The translations under genes and the position numbers were made by a program. Shown piece after piece: positions 43,034 to 52,355 of a DNA stretch of 58,827 nucleotides. This DNA comes from an uncultured Porphyromonadaceae bacterium (GTDB lineage Bacteria > Bacteroidota > Bacteroidia > Bacteroidales > Muribaculaceae), in NCBI GenBank assembly GCA_947175605.1, contig CAMWNH010000002.1:81754-140580 (forward strand), in the 5' to 3' direction. Each line of letters starts with the position of its first letter. The stretch's first letter is position 1. The notes under the pieces were generated by a model, which saw only the letters and a program-made list of their open reading frames with translations, had not been told where the DNA came from and did no database searches.

Positions 43034-45601
43034 TCAGCCGCACTTGGATGTGCCGCAGTTTGTGCAGATCAAGCAGCCTTCCTGATATACGAGCGTTTCC
43101 TGTCCGCAATTGGGACAGGTCTGACCCTTGGCAGCCATGCCGTTAGGCAAGTATTTTTTCAAGGCACGTTCTACGCCCATTTTCCATGTGTTGATGCTCT
43201 GCGAGTCGAGTTCAAGGCCACCGATCAGTTTCAGCACCTGATCCATGGGCATGCCGTAGCGGAGCACGCCGGAGATGAGCTTGGCATAATTCCAGAATTC
43301 AGGATTGAACTTATCGGACAGGCCCTCGATCGTAGTCTTGTAGCCGCGCTTGTTTATAAACTGGAAGTCGTAGCGCTTCGAGCCATCGGCGGCCACACTC
43401 TTGATAATCTTGCCACGCGTTACGGACTTAGGACAGAAGATGCCTTCCTCGTCGTCGGCCAGACCGGTAAATATCTCATAGGGGCGGCCGTCCTTCAAGC
43501 CTACGAAGGCGATCCACTTTTCCTTATTGTTCTGGAAGCGCACCACATCAGCCTCAAGCTCGATTGGACGGACAAGCACATGCTGCGGAATCTCGCCGGC
43601 CACGGGCGCTGGAGCCTCCTTCTTTTTCTTGGACTTCTCCTCAAGAGCCACCAGTACACCCGAGCGCGAGCCGTCGCGATATACGGTACAGCCCTTGCAT
43701 CCTGCATGCCATGCTTCGAGGTACAGACGATTGACGGTCTCTTCGCTTACATCAGCCGGAAGATTGATCGTGACCGAGATGCTATGGTCCACCCACTTCT
43801 GGATTCGGCCCTGCATCTTCACCTTTTCTAGCCAATCGATTTCGGCAGCCGACGCGCCACGGTAAGGCGACCGGGCAACGAGAGCTTCGACTTCCTCCTG
43901 ACTGTAATCATCGCGGGGCTCGATACCCTGTGTCTTCATCCATTCAAGGAACTTGGGATGGTAGACTACATATTCCTCGAAGGCATCGCCCGTATCGTCC
44001 ACGTAGTCGACACGCGATCCGCTGTCGTTGGCATTTATCTTTCGGCGACGCTTATAGACGGGCATGAACACGGGCTCGATGCCGGATGATGTCTGCGTCA
44101 TAAGGCTCACCGTGCCTGTCGGGGCAATCGTGAGGCAAGCTATATTGCGTCGTCCTACGCGAGCCATGCGCTCGTATAGCGCGGGGTCGGCCTCGGCGAG
44201 ACGGCGGATATAGGGATTGTTCTTCTCGCGCTCCGTATCATACACTTCGAATGCGCCACGCTCCTCGGCCAGCTGTACGCTCGAGCCGTAGGCGGCAAGC
44301 GCAAGCGCACGATGAACGCTTTCGGAGAAGTCTGTGGCCTCGGGAGTACCATAAGTCAGGCCCATGGCTGCAATCATGTCTCCTTCAGCAGTCGTTCCCA
44401 CACCGGTGCGGCGACCCTTGAGAGTCTTGGTGCGGATCTTGGTCCAGAGGCGACGCTCCGTTTCCTTGACTTCCTCGGTTTCGGGATCGCGGTCTATTTT
44501 TGCAAGAATGGCATCGATCTTCTCCATCTCCAGATCAATGATGTCGTCCATCACGCGCTGGGCCATGGCCACATGCTTGCGGAACAGATCGAAATCAAAG
44601 CTTGCCTCGGGCGTGAAGGGATTGCGTACGTAGGAGTAGAGATTGATGGCCAGAAGGCGGCATGAGTCATAAGGACACAGGGGAATCTCGCCGCAGGGAT
44701 TCGTGGATATGGTGCGGAAACCGAGATCGGCATAACAGTCGGGCACGCTCTCGCGTGTGATGGTGTCCCAGAACAGCACTCCGGGCTCGGCGCTCTTCCA
44801 CGCGTTGTGAATAATCTTATTCCACAGCCGGCGGGCATCGATAGCGGACGTGACCTTTGGTTCGGCGGCATCAACGGGATAGACCTGCTTATACTCCTCG
44901 CCGCTCTCGACGGCACGCATGAATTCATCATCGATACGCACACTCACGTTGGCGCCCGTGACACGTCCTTCCGTCATCTTCGCATCGATAAAGGCTTCGG
45001 CTTCCGGGTGGCGGATATTCACGGTCATCATCAGCGCTCCGCGGCGTCCGTCCTGCGCAACTTCGCGCGTGGAATTGGAGTAGCGCTCCATGAAGGGAAC
45101 GATACCTGTGGATGTCAACGCGGAATTCTTCACGGGCATGCCCTTGGGTCGGATATGCGAGAGGTCATGACCCACGCCACCGCGACGCTTCATGAGCTGC
45201 ACCTGCTCCTCATCAATACGGATGATACCGCCATAGCTGTCGGGGGTACCGTCAAGGCCAATGACAAAGCAGTTCGACAGCGAGCCTACCTGATAGGGAT
45301 TGCCGATGCCGCTCATGGGGCTGCCCTGAGGGACGACATAGCGGAAATGATCAAGCAGACCGAACACCTCGTCGAAGCTCATGGGATTGGGATACTTATT
45401 CTCGATGCGCACAATCTCGGAGGCCAGGCGGCGGTGCATATCTTCAGGCGTAAGCTCATAGATATTGCCGAAAGAGTCCTTCAGGGCATACTTGCTCACC
45501 CATACGCGGGCAGCCAGTTCGTCGCCTCCGAAGTAATCGCGCGAGGCCTCGAAAGCCTCTTCAAAGGTGTGTGTCTTCGCTGTATTTTCTTTTGATTCCA
45601 T
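43034..45601 (-). CDS. nrdJ: Adenosylcobalamin-dependent ribonucleotide reductase, class II
   Basis: Reduces ribonucleotides to deoxyribonucleotides using B12, independent of oxygen. Start chosen at ATG 45601 (MESKENTAKT), 35 nt after the predicted transcription start. Visible: CFVIGLDGTPDSYGGI near residue 110 (an active-site Cys), GHDLSHIRPKGMPVKNS, NPCGEIPLCPYDS near residue 300 (the thiyl-radical Cys), LTIAPTGTVSLMTQTSSGIEP, and a C-terminal zinc-type tail CPNCGQETLVY, CLICTNCGTSKCG that carries the redox-relay cysteines. About 855 residues, no intein. Divergent from the DUF4954 gene. The leader is too short for a cobalamin riboswitch. Confidence 0.95.
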   Translation of the reverse strand: MESKENTAKTHTFEEAFEASRDYFGGDELAARVWVSKYALKDSFGNIYELTPEDMHRRLASEIVRIENKYPNPMSFDEVFGLLDHFRYVVPQGSPMSGIGNPYQVGSLSNCFVIGLDGTPDSYGGIIRIDEEQVQLMKRRGGVGHDLSHIRPKGMPVKNSALTSTGIVPFMERYSNSTREVAQDGRRGALMMTVNIRHPEAEAFIDAKMTEGRVTGANVSVRIDDEFMRAVESGEEYKQVYPVDAAEPKVTSAIDARRLWNKIIHNAWKSAEPGVLFWDTITRESVPDCYADLGFRTISTNPCGEIPLCPYDSCRLLAINLYSYVRNPFTPEASFDFDLFRKHVAMAQRVMDDIIDLEMEKIDAILAKIDRDPETEEVKETERRLWTKIRTKTLKGRRTGVGTTAEGDMIAAMGLTYGTPEATDFSESVHRALALAAYGSSVQLAEERGAFEVYDTEREKNNPYIRRLAEADPALYERMARVGRRNIACLTIAPTGTVSLMTQTSSGIEPVFMPVYKRRRKINANDSGSRVDYVDDTGDAFEEYVVYHPKFLEWMKTQGIEPRDDYSQEEVEALVARSPYRGASAAEIDWLEKVKMQGRIQKWVDHSISVTINLPADVSEETVNRLYLEAWHAGCKGCTVYRDGSRSGVLVALEEKSKKKKEAPAPVAGEIPQHVLVRPIELEADVVRFQNNKEKWIAFVGLKDGRPYEIFTGLADDEEGIFCPKSVTRGKIIKSVAADGSKRYDFQFINKRGYKTTIEGLSDKFNPEFWNYAKLISGVLRYGMPMDQVLKLIGGLELDSQSINTWKMGVERALKKYLPNGMAAKGQTCPNCGQETLVYQEGCLICTNCGTSKCG

Positions 45602-45642
45602 GGATTGGGGAAACAATGTGTAAATTTAGAATGATTGGTCTA

Positions 45643-45673
45643 CAAAGATAAGAACTTTCCCGGCAATCTGCAA
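45643..45673 (-). promoter_or_regulatory. Promoter of nrdJ
   Basis: Minus strand: TTG at 45673-45671, 20 nt, TATCTTTG at 45650-45643. Its -33 box lies 4 bp from the -33 box of the divergent promoter. Confidence 0.8.
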
Positions 45674-45677
45674 TTTT

Positions 45678-45709
45678 TTTGTAGCTCTGATTATTTTTTG
45701 CTAATTTTG
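45678..45709 (+). promoter_or_regulatory. Promoter of the DUF4954 gene
   Basis: TTTG at 45678-45681, 20 nt, TAATTTTG at 45702-45709. The -7 box includes the GTG at 45709, so that codon cannot be the start; the ATG at 45751 is. Confidence 0.8.
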
Positions 45710-45750
45710 TGAACGATATCACTTATACTCAATCCAAATCAATTCAAGCT

Positions 45751-47733
45751 ATGCAATACCGCTCACTTAGCGCCGGCGAAGTGACCGCCCTCGAAGCTGC
45801 CGGATGCAGCTGCGAAGACTGGTCGCGGGTGCTCGTACATCCTGATTTCTCGCCAGCTCCCCTGCACAATGTACGCTTTTCGGGCGACATCCGTCTGTCG
45901 ACATTCAATCGCCGCTTCGCCCTTCCGGGCGGCCTCGAGGTCAGTGCGGGAATTTCCGACGCTACTCTCCATAACTGCACCGTGGGCGCGGACGTATATA
46001 TCCGCCGCGTTTCCAACTATATTGCCAACTGCGACATCGAAGAGGACGTATTCATCGAAAACGTGGGCTACATATTAGCCACGGGGGACAGCACATTCGG
46101 CATAGGTACGGATGTGTCCGTCCTCAACGAGACCGGCGGCCGCGAGGTGCCTGCATATGAGCGTCTCTCGGCACAGATAGCATGGCTGCTTGCCATGTAT
46201 CGCCATCGTCCGGAGTTCGTCAACACCGTGCGCGGCATGATCAAGGCTCACGCGGAAAACTGCCGCACGCCACGCGCCACAATCGGCAAGGGAGCCCGCA
46301 TCGTGAACACTCCGGAAATCCGTAATGTGCGGATCGGAGCTCACGCCAGCATCGAAGGCGCCTCGCGTCTAAACGACGGCACCATCGCAGCCTCGGAAGT
46401 CGCTCCCGTGCGCATAGGTTCGGGTGTTATCGCCGACCACTTCGTTGTAGCATCCGGAGCCTGCATCGAGGATGGCGCCGTGGTGCTGAACTGCTTCATA
46501 GGCCAGGCCTGCCACCTGACGCATCTGTTCTCGGCCCATGATTCGCTGTTCTTTGCCAACTGCGCCTGCGAGAACGGCGAGGCATGCGCCATATTCGCCG
46601 GCCCGTACACCGTGACGATGCACAAGTCATCGCTACTGATAGCCGGCCTGTTCTCCTTCCTGAATGCCGGGTCGGGCTCCAACCAGAGCAACCACATGTA
46701 TAAGCTCGGGCCGCTCCATCAGGGTGTGGCTGAACGCGGCTCCAAGACCACATCGGACTCCTATATTCTCTGGCCCGCACGCATCGGAGCTTTCTCGCTG
46801 GTGATGGGCCGACACGTCAATCACCCCGACACGTCGCTGCTCCCCTTCTCGTATCTCATCGAGAACCGCGGCACCACATTCCTCGTGCCCGGCGTAAACC
46901 TCAAGAGCGTGGGCACAGTGCGCGATGCCCAGAAGTGGCCCAAACGCGACAAGCGCCACCCCGATGAAAAGCGCCTCGACGCCATCAATTTCAACTTGCT
47001 CTCGCCCTACACGGCGCGCAAGATGCTGCTCGGCATCGACCTGCTCAATACAATCGAATGCACCGAGGGAGTTTCTTCCGATCATTTTTCCTACTGCGGC
47101 ATGACTATCGAAGCCCGCGCGCTGCGCAAGGGCCGCGACTACTATCGCATTGCTCTTGACAAGTTCTTCGGCAATTCGCTGCTCACGCGCTTGAAGGACC
47201 TTGAGAATCCTACGGATGAGAAGATCAGGGAAAAACTCCGTCCGACCCATGCGGCCGGAAAGGGACAGTGGCTCGATCTGGCCGGCATGTTTGCCCCGCA
47301 GACAGAGGTGGACCGCCTGTGCGACGAGGTTGAAAACGGAACGCTCAGCAGCCTCGAAGCTATAGAGGAGCGCATTCACTCTCTGGCGGCCGACTACTAC
47401 GATATGGAATGGACCTGGGTTTCGGAGAACTTCGAGGCCTGGGCCGGCAAGGATATTTCCGAAGTAACGGTCGAGGATGTTCTGGCGCTGACAGATCGCT
47501 GGGAGAACTCGGTTATTACCCTCGACAAGATGCTCCACGAGGATGCTCGCAAGGAATTCTCGCTCAGCTCTTCGACGGGCTTTGGCGCTGATTGCCGCCA
47601 CGAGACCCGCGCCGAGGATTTCCGTCAGGTGCGCGGAGAATTCGAAAAAGACGGATTCGTATGCATGGTGCGCAAGCACATCGAATCCAAATCGGCTATA
47701 GCAACCGATCTCCGACGCCGTTTCGGCAAGTAA
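45751..47733 (+). CDS. DUF4954 family protein with left-handed beta-helix repeats
   Basis: About 660 residues, cytoplasmic. Start chosen at ATG 45751 (MQYRSLSAGE), because the in-frame GTG at 45709 is inside the promoter. The first 400 residues are built of hexapeptide-type turns (VRIGAHASIEGASRLNDGTI, VRIGSGVIADHFVVASGACI, CFIGQACHLTHLF), as in nucleotidyl-sugar and acyl transferases; MYKLGPLHQG and ILWPARIGAFSLVMGRHVNH are highly conserved-looking DUF4954 blocks. The C-terminal third is helical (FSLSSSTGFGAD, VRGEFEKDGFVCMV). The beta-helix implies sugar or nucleotide-sugar binding, but no enzymatic role is established. Confidence 0.9.
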   Translation: MQYRSLSAGEVTALEAAGCSCEDWSRVLVHPDFSPAPLHNVRFSGDIRLSTFNRRFALPGGLEVSAGISDATLHNCTVGADVYIRRVSNYIANCDIEEDVFIENVGYILATGDSTFGIGTDVSVLNETGGREVPAYERLSAQIAWLLAMYRHRPEFVNTVRGMIKAHAENCRTPRATIGKGARIVNTPEIRNVRIGAHASIEGASRLNDGTIAASEVAPVRIGSGVIADHFVVASGACIEDGAVVLNCFIGQACHLTHLFSAHDSLFFANCACENGEACAIFAGPYTVTMHKSSLLIAGLFSFLNAGSGSNQSNHMYKLGPLHQGVAERGSKTTSDSYILWPARIGAFSLVMGRHVNHPDTSLLPFSYLIENRGTTFLVPGVNLKSVGTVRDAQKWPKRDKRHPDEKRLDAINFNLLSPYTARKMLLGIDLLNTIECTEGVSSDHFSYCGMTIEARALRKGRDYYRIALDKFFGNSLLTRLKDLENPTDEKIREKLRPTHAAGKGQWLDLAGMFAPQTEVDRLCDEVENGTLSSLEAIEERIHSLAADYYDMEWTWVSENFEAWAGKDISEVTVEDVLALTDRWENSVITLDKMLHEDARKEFSLSSSTGFGADCRHETRAEDFRQVRGEFEKDGFVCMVRKHIESKSAIATDLRRRFGK

Positions 47734-47750
47734 ACAGTATCGACCTATGA

Positions 47751-47790
47751 TGAAAGAGACGGGCCCTGTCAGGCTCGTCTCTTTCATTTT
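47751..47790 (+). terminator. Rho-independent terminator after the DUF4954 gene
   Basis: Stem TGAAAGAGACGGGCC (47751-47765) pairs with GGCTCGTCTCTTTCA (47772-47786) with one G-T pair and a 6-nt loop; four T follow. Confidence 0.8.
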
Positions 47791-47813
47791 ATATCATCCG
47801 GTTGCTTGCTGAT

Positions 47814-48980
47814 TCAGTCCTTAATATTTTCAACGGTCTTGTATGCATGCAGGCTTCCATATTTAGCGGCAAGCTTCATGTGGCGTGCAGCTGTCGAAGA
47901 GTCGGCAGTCACGCCTTTGCCTTCTGCGTAGATTTTTGCGAGGCGCTCGTGCACAATAGACAGTGCGGCAGCCGGAAGCTTGCCATTCCGAGCTATGGGC
48001 TCGTAGTAGTGAAGTGCCTGCTTGTAGTTTTGATTGAGAAAATCGCCATTGTAGTTCATGCCTCCAAGGTAGAAGCGAGCCCAGTCATCGCCCTGCTCTG
48101 CGGCCTTCTCGAAGTTCTTGAGGCTTGGAAGAAAACCATCCTTATAGATCGGTTCGTTCTGAATCTTCTTACCCGACTGAGCCGCTGCGATCATCTGGAG
48201 TGCGGTCAGAGCGTCGCGCGCCGTCTCGGAGTCTCCGCGGGCTTCGCCACGAGCAGGCAAGTACAAGGCCGTGCGTGCAGCATCATCGCCCATGTCGCCT
48301 GCATTATAGAGCCAGAAGAAGGAGTCGGGATAATCTATCGGACCTCCGGCACTTGCCCGGAGATTGAAACCATAGAGGGCCATGCCGCGGGGATAGCCTT
48401 TCAGGGCAGCCTGATGGAAGTTTTCACGCGCCTTAGCAAGATCTTCGGGCACGCCGGATCCGGAAGTGTACATGCTTCCAAGAATAGTATAGCCCAAACC
48501 ATACATCGGATTGCAGGCTTCGATGGATGACTTTGCCTTTTTATAGTCCTTATGATTGAAGTAGTAGAGACCGAGGTAGCAGTTGGCCTCGTTCTGTCCG
48601 GCTTTCGCAGCCTGTTCGAGAAGCTTCAGGCCTTCGCCCGAACGTGCGGAGAACTCGGGAGAGAATGTATAGAGAGCGCCAAGCTCCAATGCCGCACGAG
48701 AATTGTCCTTGCCTACGAGTGTGAGGCATCGTTCAGCCAGTTCGGGGCTCCATATTTTGTGGTACTTCGCCAGACTCACCACACTGTCGGCCGAAATTTT
48801 TCCGGCAGCGTATTGCTTACTTACGGACTCGAACATCGACTCCGACTTATCGGCCTTGGCGGACGAGGCTGTTTTAGAAGATTTGAAAATGCGCGAAAAC
48901 GCAGCGGACTTGCCACGATTTGATGCCGAAAGAGCCAGACAGGGAATCAGCATACATAACAGGATTGATAATTTTTTCAT
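47814..48980 (-). CDS. Secreted Sel1/TPR-repeat protein
   Basis: Start chosen at ATG 48980 (MKKLSILLCMLIPCLALSAS, a clear signal peptide); earlier in-frame codons at 49049 overlap the preceding terminator. The mature 365 residues are Sel1-like helical repeats: EQAAKAGQNEANCYLGLYYF, HQAALKGYPRGMALYGFNL, EKAAEQGDDWARFYLGG and HMKLAAKYGSLHAYKTV. Such proteins are periplasmic scaffolds; no partner is apparent. Separate transcript from the M49 gene. Confidence 0.8.
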   Translation of the reverse strand: MKKLSILLCMLIPCLALSASNRGKSAAFSRIFKSSKTASSAKADKSESMFESVSKQYAAGKISADSVVSLAKYHKIWSPELAERCLTLVGKDNSRAALELGALYTFSPEFSARSGEGLKLLEQAAKAGQNEANCYLGLYYFNHKDYKKAKSSIEACNPMYGLGYTILGSMYTSGSGVPEDLAKARENFHQAALKGYPRGMALYGFNLRASAGGPIDYPDSFFWLYNAGDMGDDAARTALYLPARGEARGDSETARDALTALQMIAAAQSGKKIQNEPIYKDGFLPSLKNFEKAAEQGDDWARFYLGGMNYNGDFLNQNYKQALHYYEPIARNGKLPAAALSIVHERLAKIYAEGKGVTADSSTAARHMKLAAKYGSLHAYKTVENIKD

Positions 48981-49041
48981 TATGTCGGAGTGTTTGATGT
49001 TTGGATATAAACGTCCCCGGCACGTGTATTGTTCTTTGCTC

Positions 49042-49088
49042 AAAAACATGTCCGGCCTCCCGCTCTTGTTTCTTGCGGGAGGCCGGAC
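49042..49088 (-). terminator. Rho-independent terminator of the dxr-rseP-rlmI-M49 operon
   Basis: Perfect 14-bp stem: GTCCGGCCTCCCGC (minus strand 49088-49075) with its complement at 49063-49050, 11-nt loop, then ATGTTTTT reading leftwards. Confidence 0.85.
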
Positions 49089-49114
49089 TGATTATTTTCT
49101 CTTGGAGAGAAGGT

Positions 49115-51130
49115 TTATTTCTTCAGAGGATGATAGTCGCGCGAGTAGCGCTGCATCTGTCCGATATAGTCTTCGCCATATACGACCTTGACATCGGTGA
49201 TATTTCCATCCTTGTCCTTTACGAGTTCGTACGAGGGGTTCACGAAGCCTTTATAGGGCGCGATATCCAGCTTGGCGTAGCGATCGAGCACTTCCTTATG
49301 AAGCTTCGGATCAACCTTCACGGCATATTTCTCCACAAGATCACGTCCTGCGGCGTAGTCGCCTGTTGAACGGATACGCTGAATCTCGGCGAGCAGCTGG
49401 CCGAACAGACCGCGGAGAGCCTGATAGTCGTTGATCTTAACGAATGTCTTGCCATCGCGCTCCACAAGCTCGATTACATTGGCGTCCTTGCCGTGCTCGT
49501 AAGCCCATTCGGCAATGAGCTTGCGATTGCGCATGTGGGCTTCTTCCACGTCCTTTCCGGGCTCGATACGCATCAGCTGCGTCATCATACCGTTCAGAAT
49601 ATACTTGTAGTACTCTGCCTTGTATGCCTCGGGATTATCGAGCAGGCCGATTTCAACGAGCTTCGGATCCGCAAGATAGTAAAGTGCGAAGAGGTCGGCA
49701 CGTGTTTCTTCGAGTGTTGAGCCGTGAGCCTTGAGCGCATCCGGATCGACACCGGGCAGAAGCTTGCCGGAACCGTGGCCGAGGCACTCGTGAAGGTCGG
49801 TATGCAAATTATCGGTGATGAACAGATAGTCGTCGAGCAGCTTGGCCGTCTCCTCGTCGATCACGAATTCCTCGTTGAATCCATTGCCGTGAGAGGCTTC
49901 GTCATATGCCTGAGTGATATTTTCAAGCGTCACGCTCTTGGAGCCATGGGCTGCCCGAATCCAATTGGCATTCGGCAGGTTTATGCCGATGGGGGTTGCG
50001 GGATAGGAATCTCCGGCAAGGATGGCGGCGGTAATAACTTTGGCCGACACGCCCTTTACCTTTTCCTTCTTGAAGCGCGCGTCAACAGGCGAATTGTCTT
50101 CGAACCACTGGGCGTTGGACGACAGCACCTCCGTGCGGTGACTGGCCGGGATATTCTTGAAATTCACGATGGACTCCCACGAGCCGGTCATTCCCAGCGG
50201 GTCGTTGTAACTTTCGATGAAGCCGTTGATGAAATCGACCTGCGAGACTGTATCTTCAGCCCACTTGATGGAATATTCATCGAAGGTCTTCAAATCGCCG
50301 GTCGTGTAGAACTCGATCAGCGATGCGATGATTTCCTTCTGCGCCTCATTCTCGGCATAGGGCATAGCCTTAGTAAGATTGTCCACGATGTGGGCGATGG
50401 CCTCGCCGTAGAGTCCGCCGAGTTTATAGGGCACCTCCACAACCTTGCCGTCCTTATCCTTCTCGATACGGGTGTTGAGACCATAAGACACGGGCGTTGC
50501 GTCATTGGGATCCTTGAGCGCGGCGAAGTAGTCCTCGACCTCCTTCTGCGTAAGGCCGGGGCCGTACATGTTCACGGCCGACGTGGCTATCAGATCCTCG
50601 CCCTCAGCCTGATTGACCTTCTTGGGAGCGATTTCGGGGTTGAAGATAACTTCCACGAGCTCTTCAGCTCCGTCCGGAGCCTGAGGCAGAGCGGCGATCT
50701 GCTCCTCGAGGAAGGCGCGCGAAAACGCGGGCACGAACTTGTCGTTGGAATAATGGTGGTGAATGCCGTTGGCAAACCACACCTGCTTCAGATATGTCTC
50801 GAAGGCCTTGAAATCCTCCGTCTCACGGCTGCCCGAATAGTTGTCGTAGACGCTTTCCAACAGCTCGCGGATAGCAAGATTATACTTGTAGTTCTGATCC
50901 CACAGGATATCGCGGCCCCAGAGGGCAGCTTCCTGAAGATAGTACACAAGAATCTTCTGGTTCAGTGAGAGACTGTCGAAGTCGGGCACCTTGTAGCGGA
51001 GCACTTCGATATCGGCGAAACGGTCGGCCGTGTAGTCGAACTCCGACTCAGGCGCCGAGGCATCACCTCCGCGCGAGCATGAGGCCGCAAAAAGTCCTGC
51101 CATGGCTGTTGCTATAATCAATTTTTTCAT
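49115..51130 (-). CDS. Dipeptidyl-peptidase III (M49) lipoprotein
   Basis: Zinc dipeptidase releasing N-terminal dipeptides. A lipoprotein signal (MKKLIIATAMAGLFAASC, Cys at 18) is followed by an acidic linker, so it is probably anchored in the envelope. The zinc motif HECLGH is at residues 447-452 and the third ligand Glu in LEETRADLFALYYL near 474-475. HECLGH is the form known from Bacteroides DPP III. 671 residues, as in that enzyme. Last gene of the dxr operon, 19 nt after rlmI; its membrane anchoring contrasts with the cytosolic eukaryotic enzyme. Confidence 0.93.
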   Translation of the reverse strand: MKKLIIATAMAGLFAASCSRGGDASAPESEFDYTADRFADIEVLRYKVPDFDSLSLNQKILVYYLQEAALWGRDILWDQNYKYNLAIRELLESVYDNYSGSRETEDFKAFETYLKQVWFANGIHHHYSNDKFVPAFSRAFLEEQIAALPQAPDGAEELVEVIFNPEIAPKKVNQAEGEDLIATSAVNMYGPGLTQKEVEDYFAALKDPNDATPVSYGLNTRIEKDKDGKVVEVPYKLGGLYGEAIAHIVDNLTKAMPYAENEAQKEIIASLIEFYTTGDLKTFDEYSIKWAEDTVSQVDFINGFIESYNDPLGMTGSWESIVNFKNIPASHRTEVLSSNAQWFEDNSPVDARFKKEKVKGVSAKVITAAILAGDSYPATPIGINLPNANWIRAAHGSKSVTLENITQAYDEASHGNGFNEEFVIDEETAKLLDDYLFITDNLHTDLHECLGHGSGKLLPGVDPDALKAHGSTLEETRADLFALYYLADPKLVEIGLLDNPEAYKAEYYKYILNGMMTQLMRIEPGKDVEEAHMRNRKLIAEWAYEHGKDANVIELVERDGKTFVKINDYQALRGLFGQLLAEIQRIRSTGDYAAGRDLVEKYAVKVDPKLHKEVLDRYAKLDIAPYKGFVNPSYELVKDKDGNITDVKVVYGEDYIGQMQRYSRDYHPLKK

Positions 51131-51149
51131 TCTATGATAGGGTATTGGT

Positions 51150-52355
51150 TTATTCTACGTATAGTACGAGGCCCTTCAGGTATTCGCCCTCGGGGTGATA
51201 GATGTTCACAGGATGGTCAGCCGGCTGCGTGAGCTGATGAAGGATGCGCACCCTCCGTCCTGACTGTGCTGCCGCCGAGAAAACTGCAAGGCGGAACTGC
51301 TCCTTGCTCACGGCTTGCGAGCACGAGAATGTGAAAAGCACGCCGCCGGGTGCGATCTTCTCGAATGCTCGGGCATTGATGCGCTGATAGCCGCGCAGCG
51401 CATTGCGCAGGGCACTCCTGTGTTTCGCGAAAGCCGGAGGATCGAGCACGATGAGATCGTAGGCGCCGTCCCCCATATTGTCCAGAAACTTGAATGCGTC
51501 CTCGGCAAAGGAGCGGTGACGGCCGCCCGCGCCGGCACCGAAATTCAGTGCAACATTAGCATCCGTCAGCGATATGGCCTTGGCCGAAGAGTCCACGGAA
51601 TCCACCGACCGAGCGCCACCCGCAAGCGAATAGACACTGAAGCCACCCGTGTAGCAGAACATGTTCAGCACCCGGCGCCCCGCACTGTATCGCCGTAGAA
51701 GCGTGCGATTGTCGCGCTGGTCCACAAAAAAACCTGTCTTCTGACCCCGGAGCCAGTCGATACGGAAGCGCAAGCCGTTCTCTACAGCCTCATCCCCACG
51801 GAAATCGCCTACAATGTATGCGTTCTGCGGGTCGAGGTGGGCTTTATAGGGCAGAGTCGTCTCCGACTTATAGTAGACACTGTCCACACCCAGGCCGGGA
51901 ATCTCCACCAGTTCGCGGGCTATGATCTCGCGTGCGAAATGCATTCCCGGCGAGTGGGCCTGAAGCACGGCCGTTGGTCCGTACACATCCACCACCAGAC
52001 CGGGCAGGAAATCGCCCTCGCCATGCACAAGACGGAAGGCCGTATTGTCATCGCGCCGAAGGCCCAGCGTTTCGCGCAAAGCGAACGCCTCGCGCAGGCG
52101 ACGACGGTAGAAAGCGGCATCGATAGCTTCCGTCTCATCGAACGACAGCATGCGCACGGCTATCGAACCTATCTGGAAATGTCCCGTGCCTATCACACGG
52201 CCGTTGGAGGATACGACCTGCACCAGATCGCCCTCCTCTATGCCCGAACCTTCACCGGGCATTTGCACGAGAGCCCCGGAGAAAACCCAGGGATGATAGC
52301 GGTCCAGCGACTCTTCCTTGCCGCGCCGCAGCTTCAGTATGGGGAGTGTGTTCAT
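51150..52355 (-). CDS. rlmI: 23S rRNA (cytosine-C5) methyltransferase, RlmI type
   Basis: N-terminal PUA domain (LRRGKEESLDRYHPWVFSGA, EEGDLVQVVSSNGRVIGTG), then a central RlmI-type region (VYYKSETTLPYKA), then a Rossmann methyltransferase with MFCYTGGFSVYSLAGGA and the motif IV LDPPAFAKHRSAL; a catalytic Cys is in FTFSCSQAV. About 401 residues. Start overlaps rseP's stop by 4 nt. Substrate position (C1962 in E. coli) is inferred. Confidence 0.92.
   Translation of the reverse strand: MNTLPILKLRRGKEESLDRYHPWVFSGALVQMPGEGSGIEEGDLVQVVSSNGRVIGTGHFQIGSIAVRMLSFDETEAIDAAFYRRRLREAFALRETLGLRRDDNTAFRLVHGEGDFLPGLVVDVYGPTAVLQAHSPGMHFAREIIARELVEIPGLGVDSVYYKSETTLPYKAHLDPQNAYIVGDFRGDEAVENGLRFRIDWLRGQKTGFFVDQRDNRTLLRRYSAGRRVLNMFCYTGGFSVYSLAGGARSVDSVDSSAKAISLTDANVALNFGAGAGGRHRSFAEDAFKFLDNMGDGAYDLIVLDPPAFAKHRSALRNALRGYQRINARAFEKIAPGGVLFTFSCSQAVSKEQFRLAVFSAAAQSGRRVRILHQLTQPADHPVNIYHPEGEYLKGLVLYVE

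Noticed and set aside
43034-45601. Intein in nrdJ or recQ.
   Set aside because: Both have the normal family length and uninterrupted motifs.
45601-45750. Cobalamin riboswitch upstream of nrdJ.
   Set aside because: The predicted leader is only about 35 nt, far too short for the B12 riboswitch fold.
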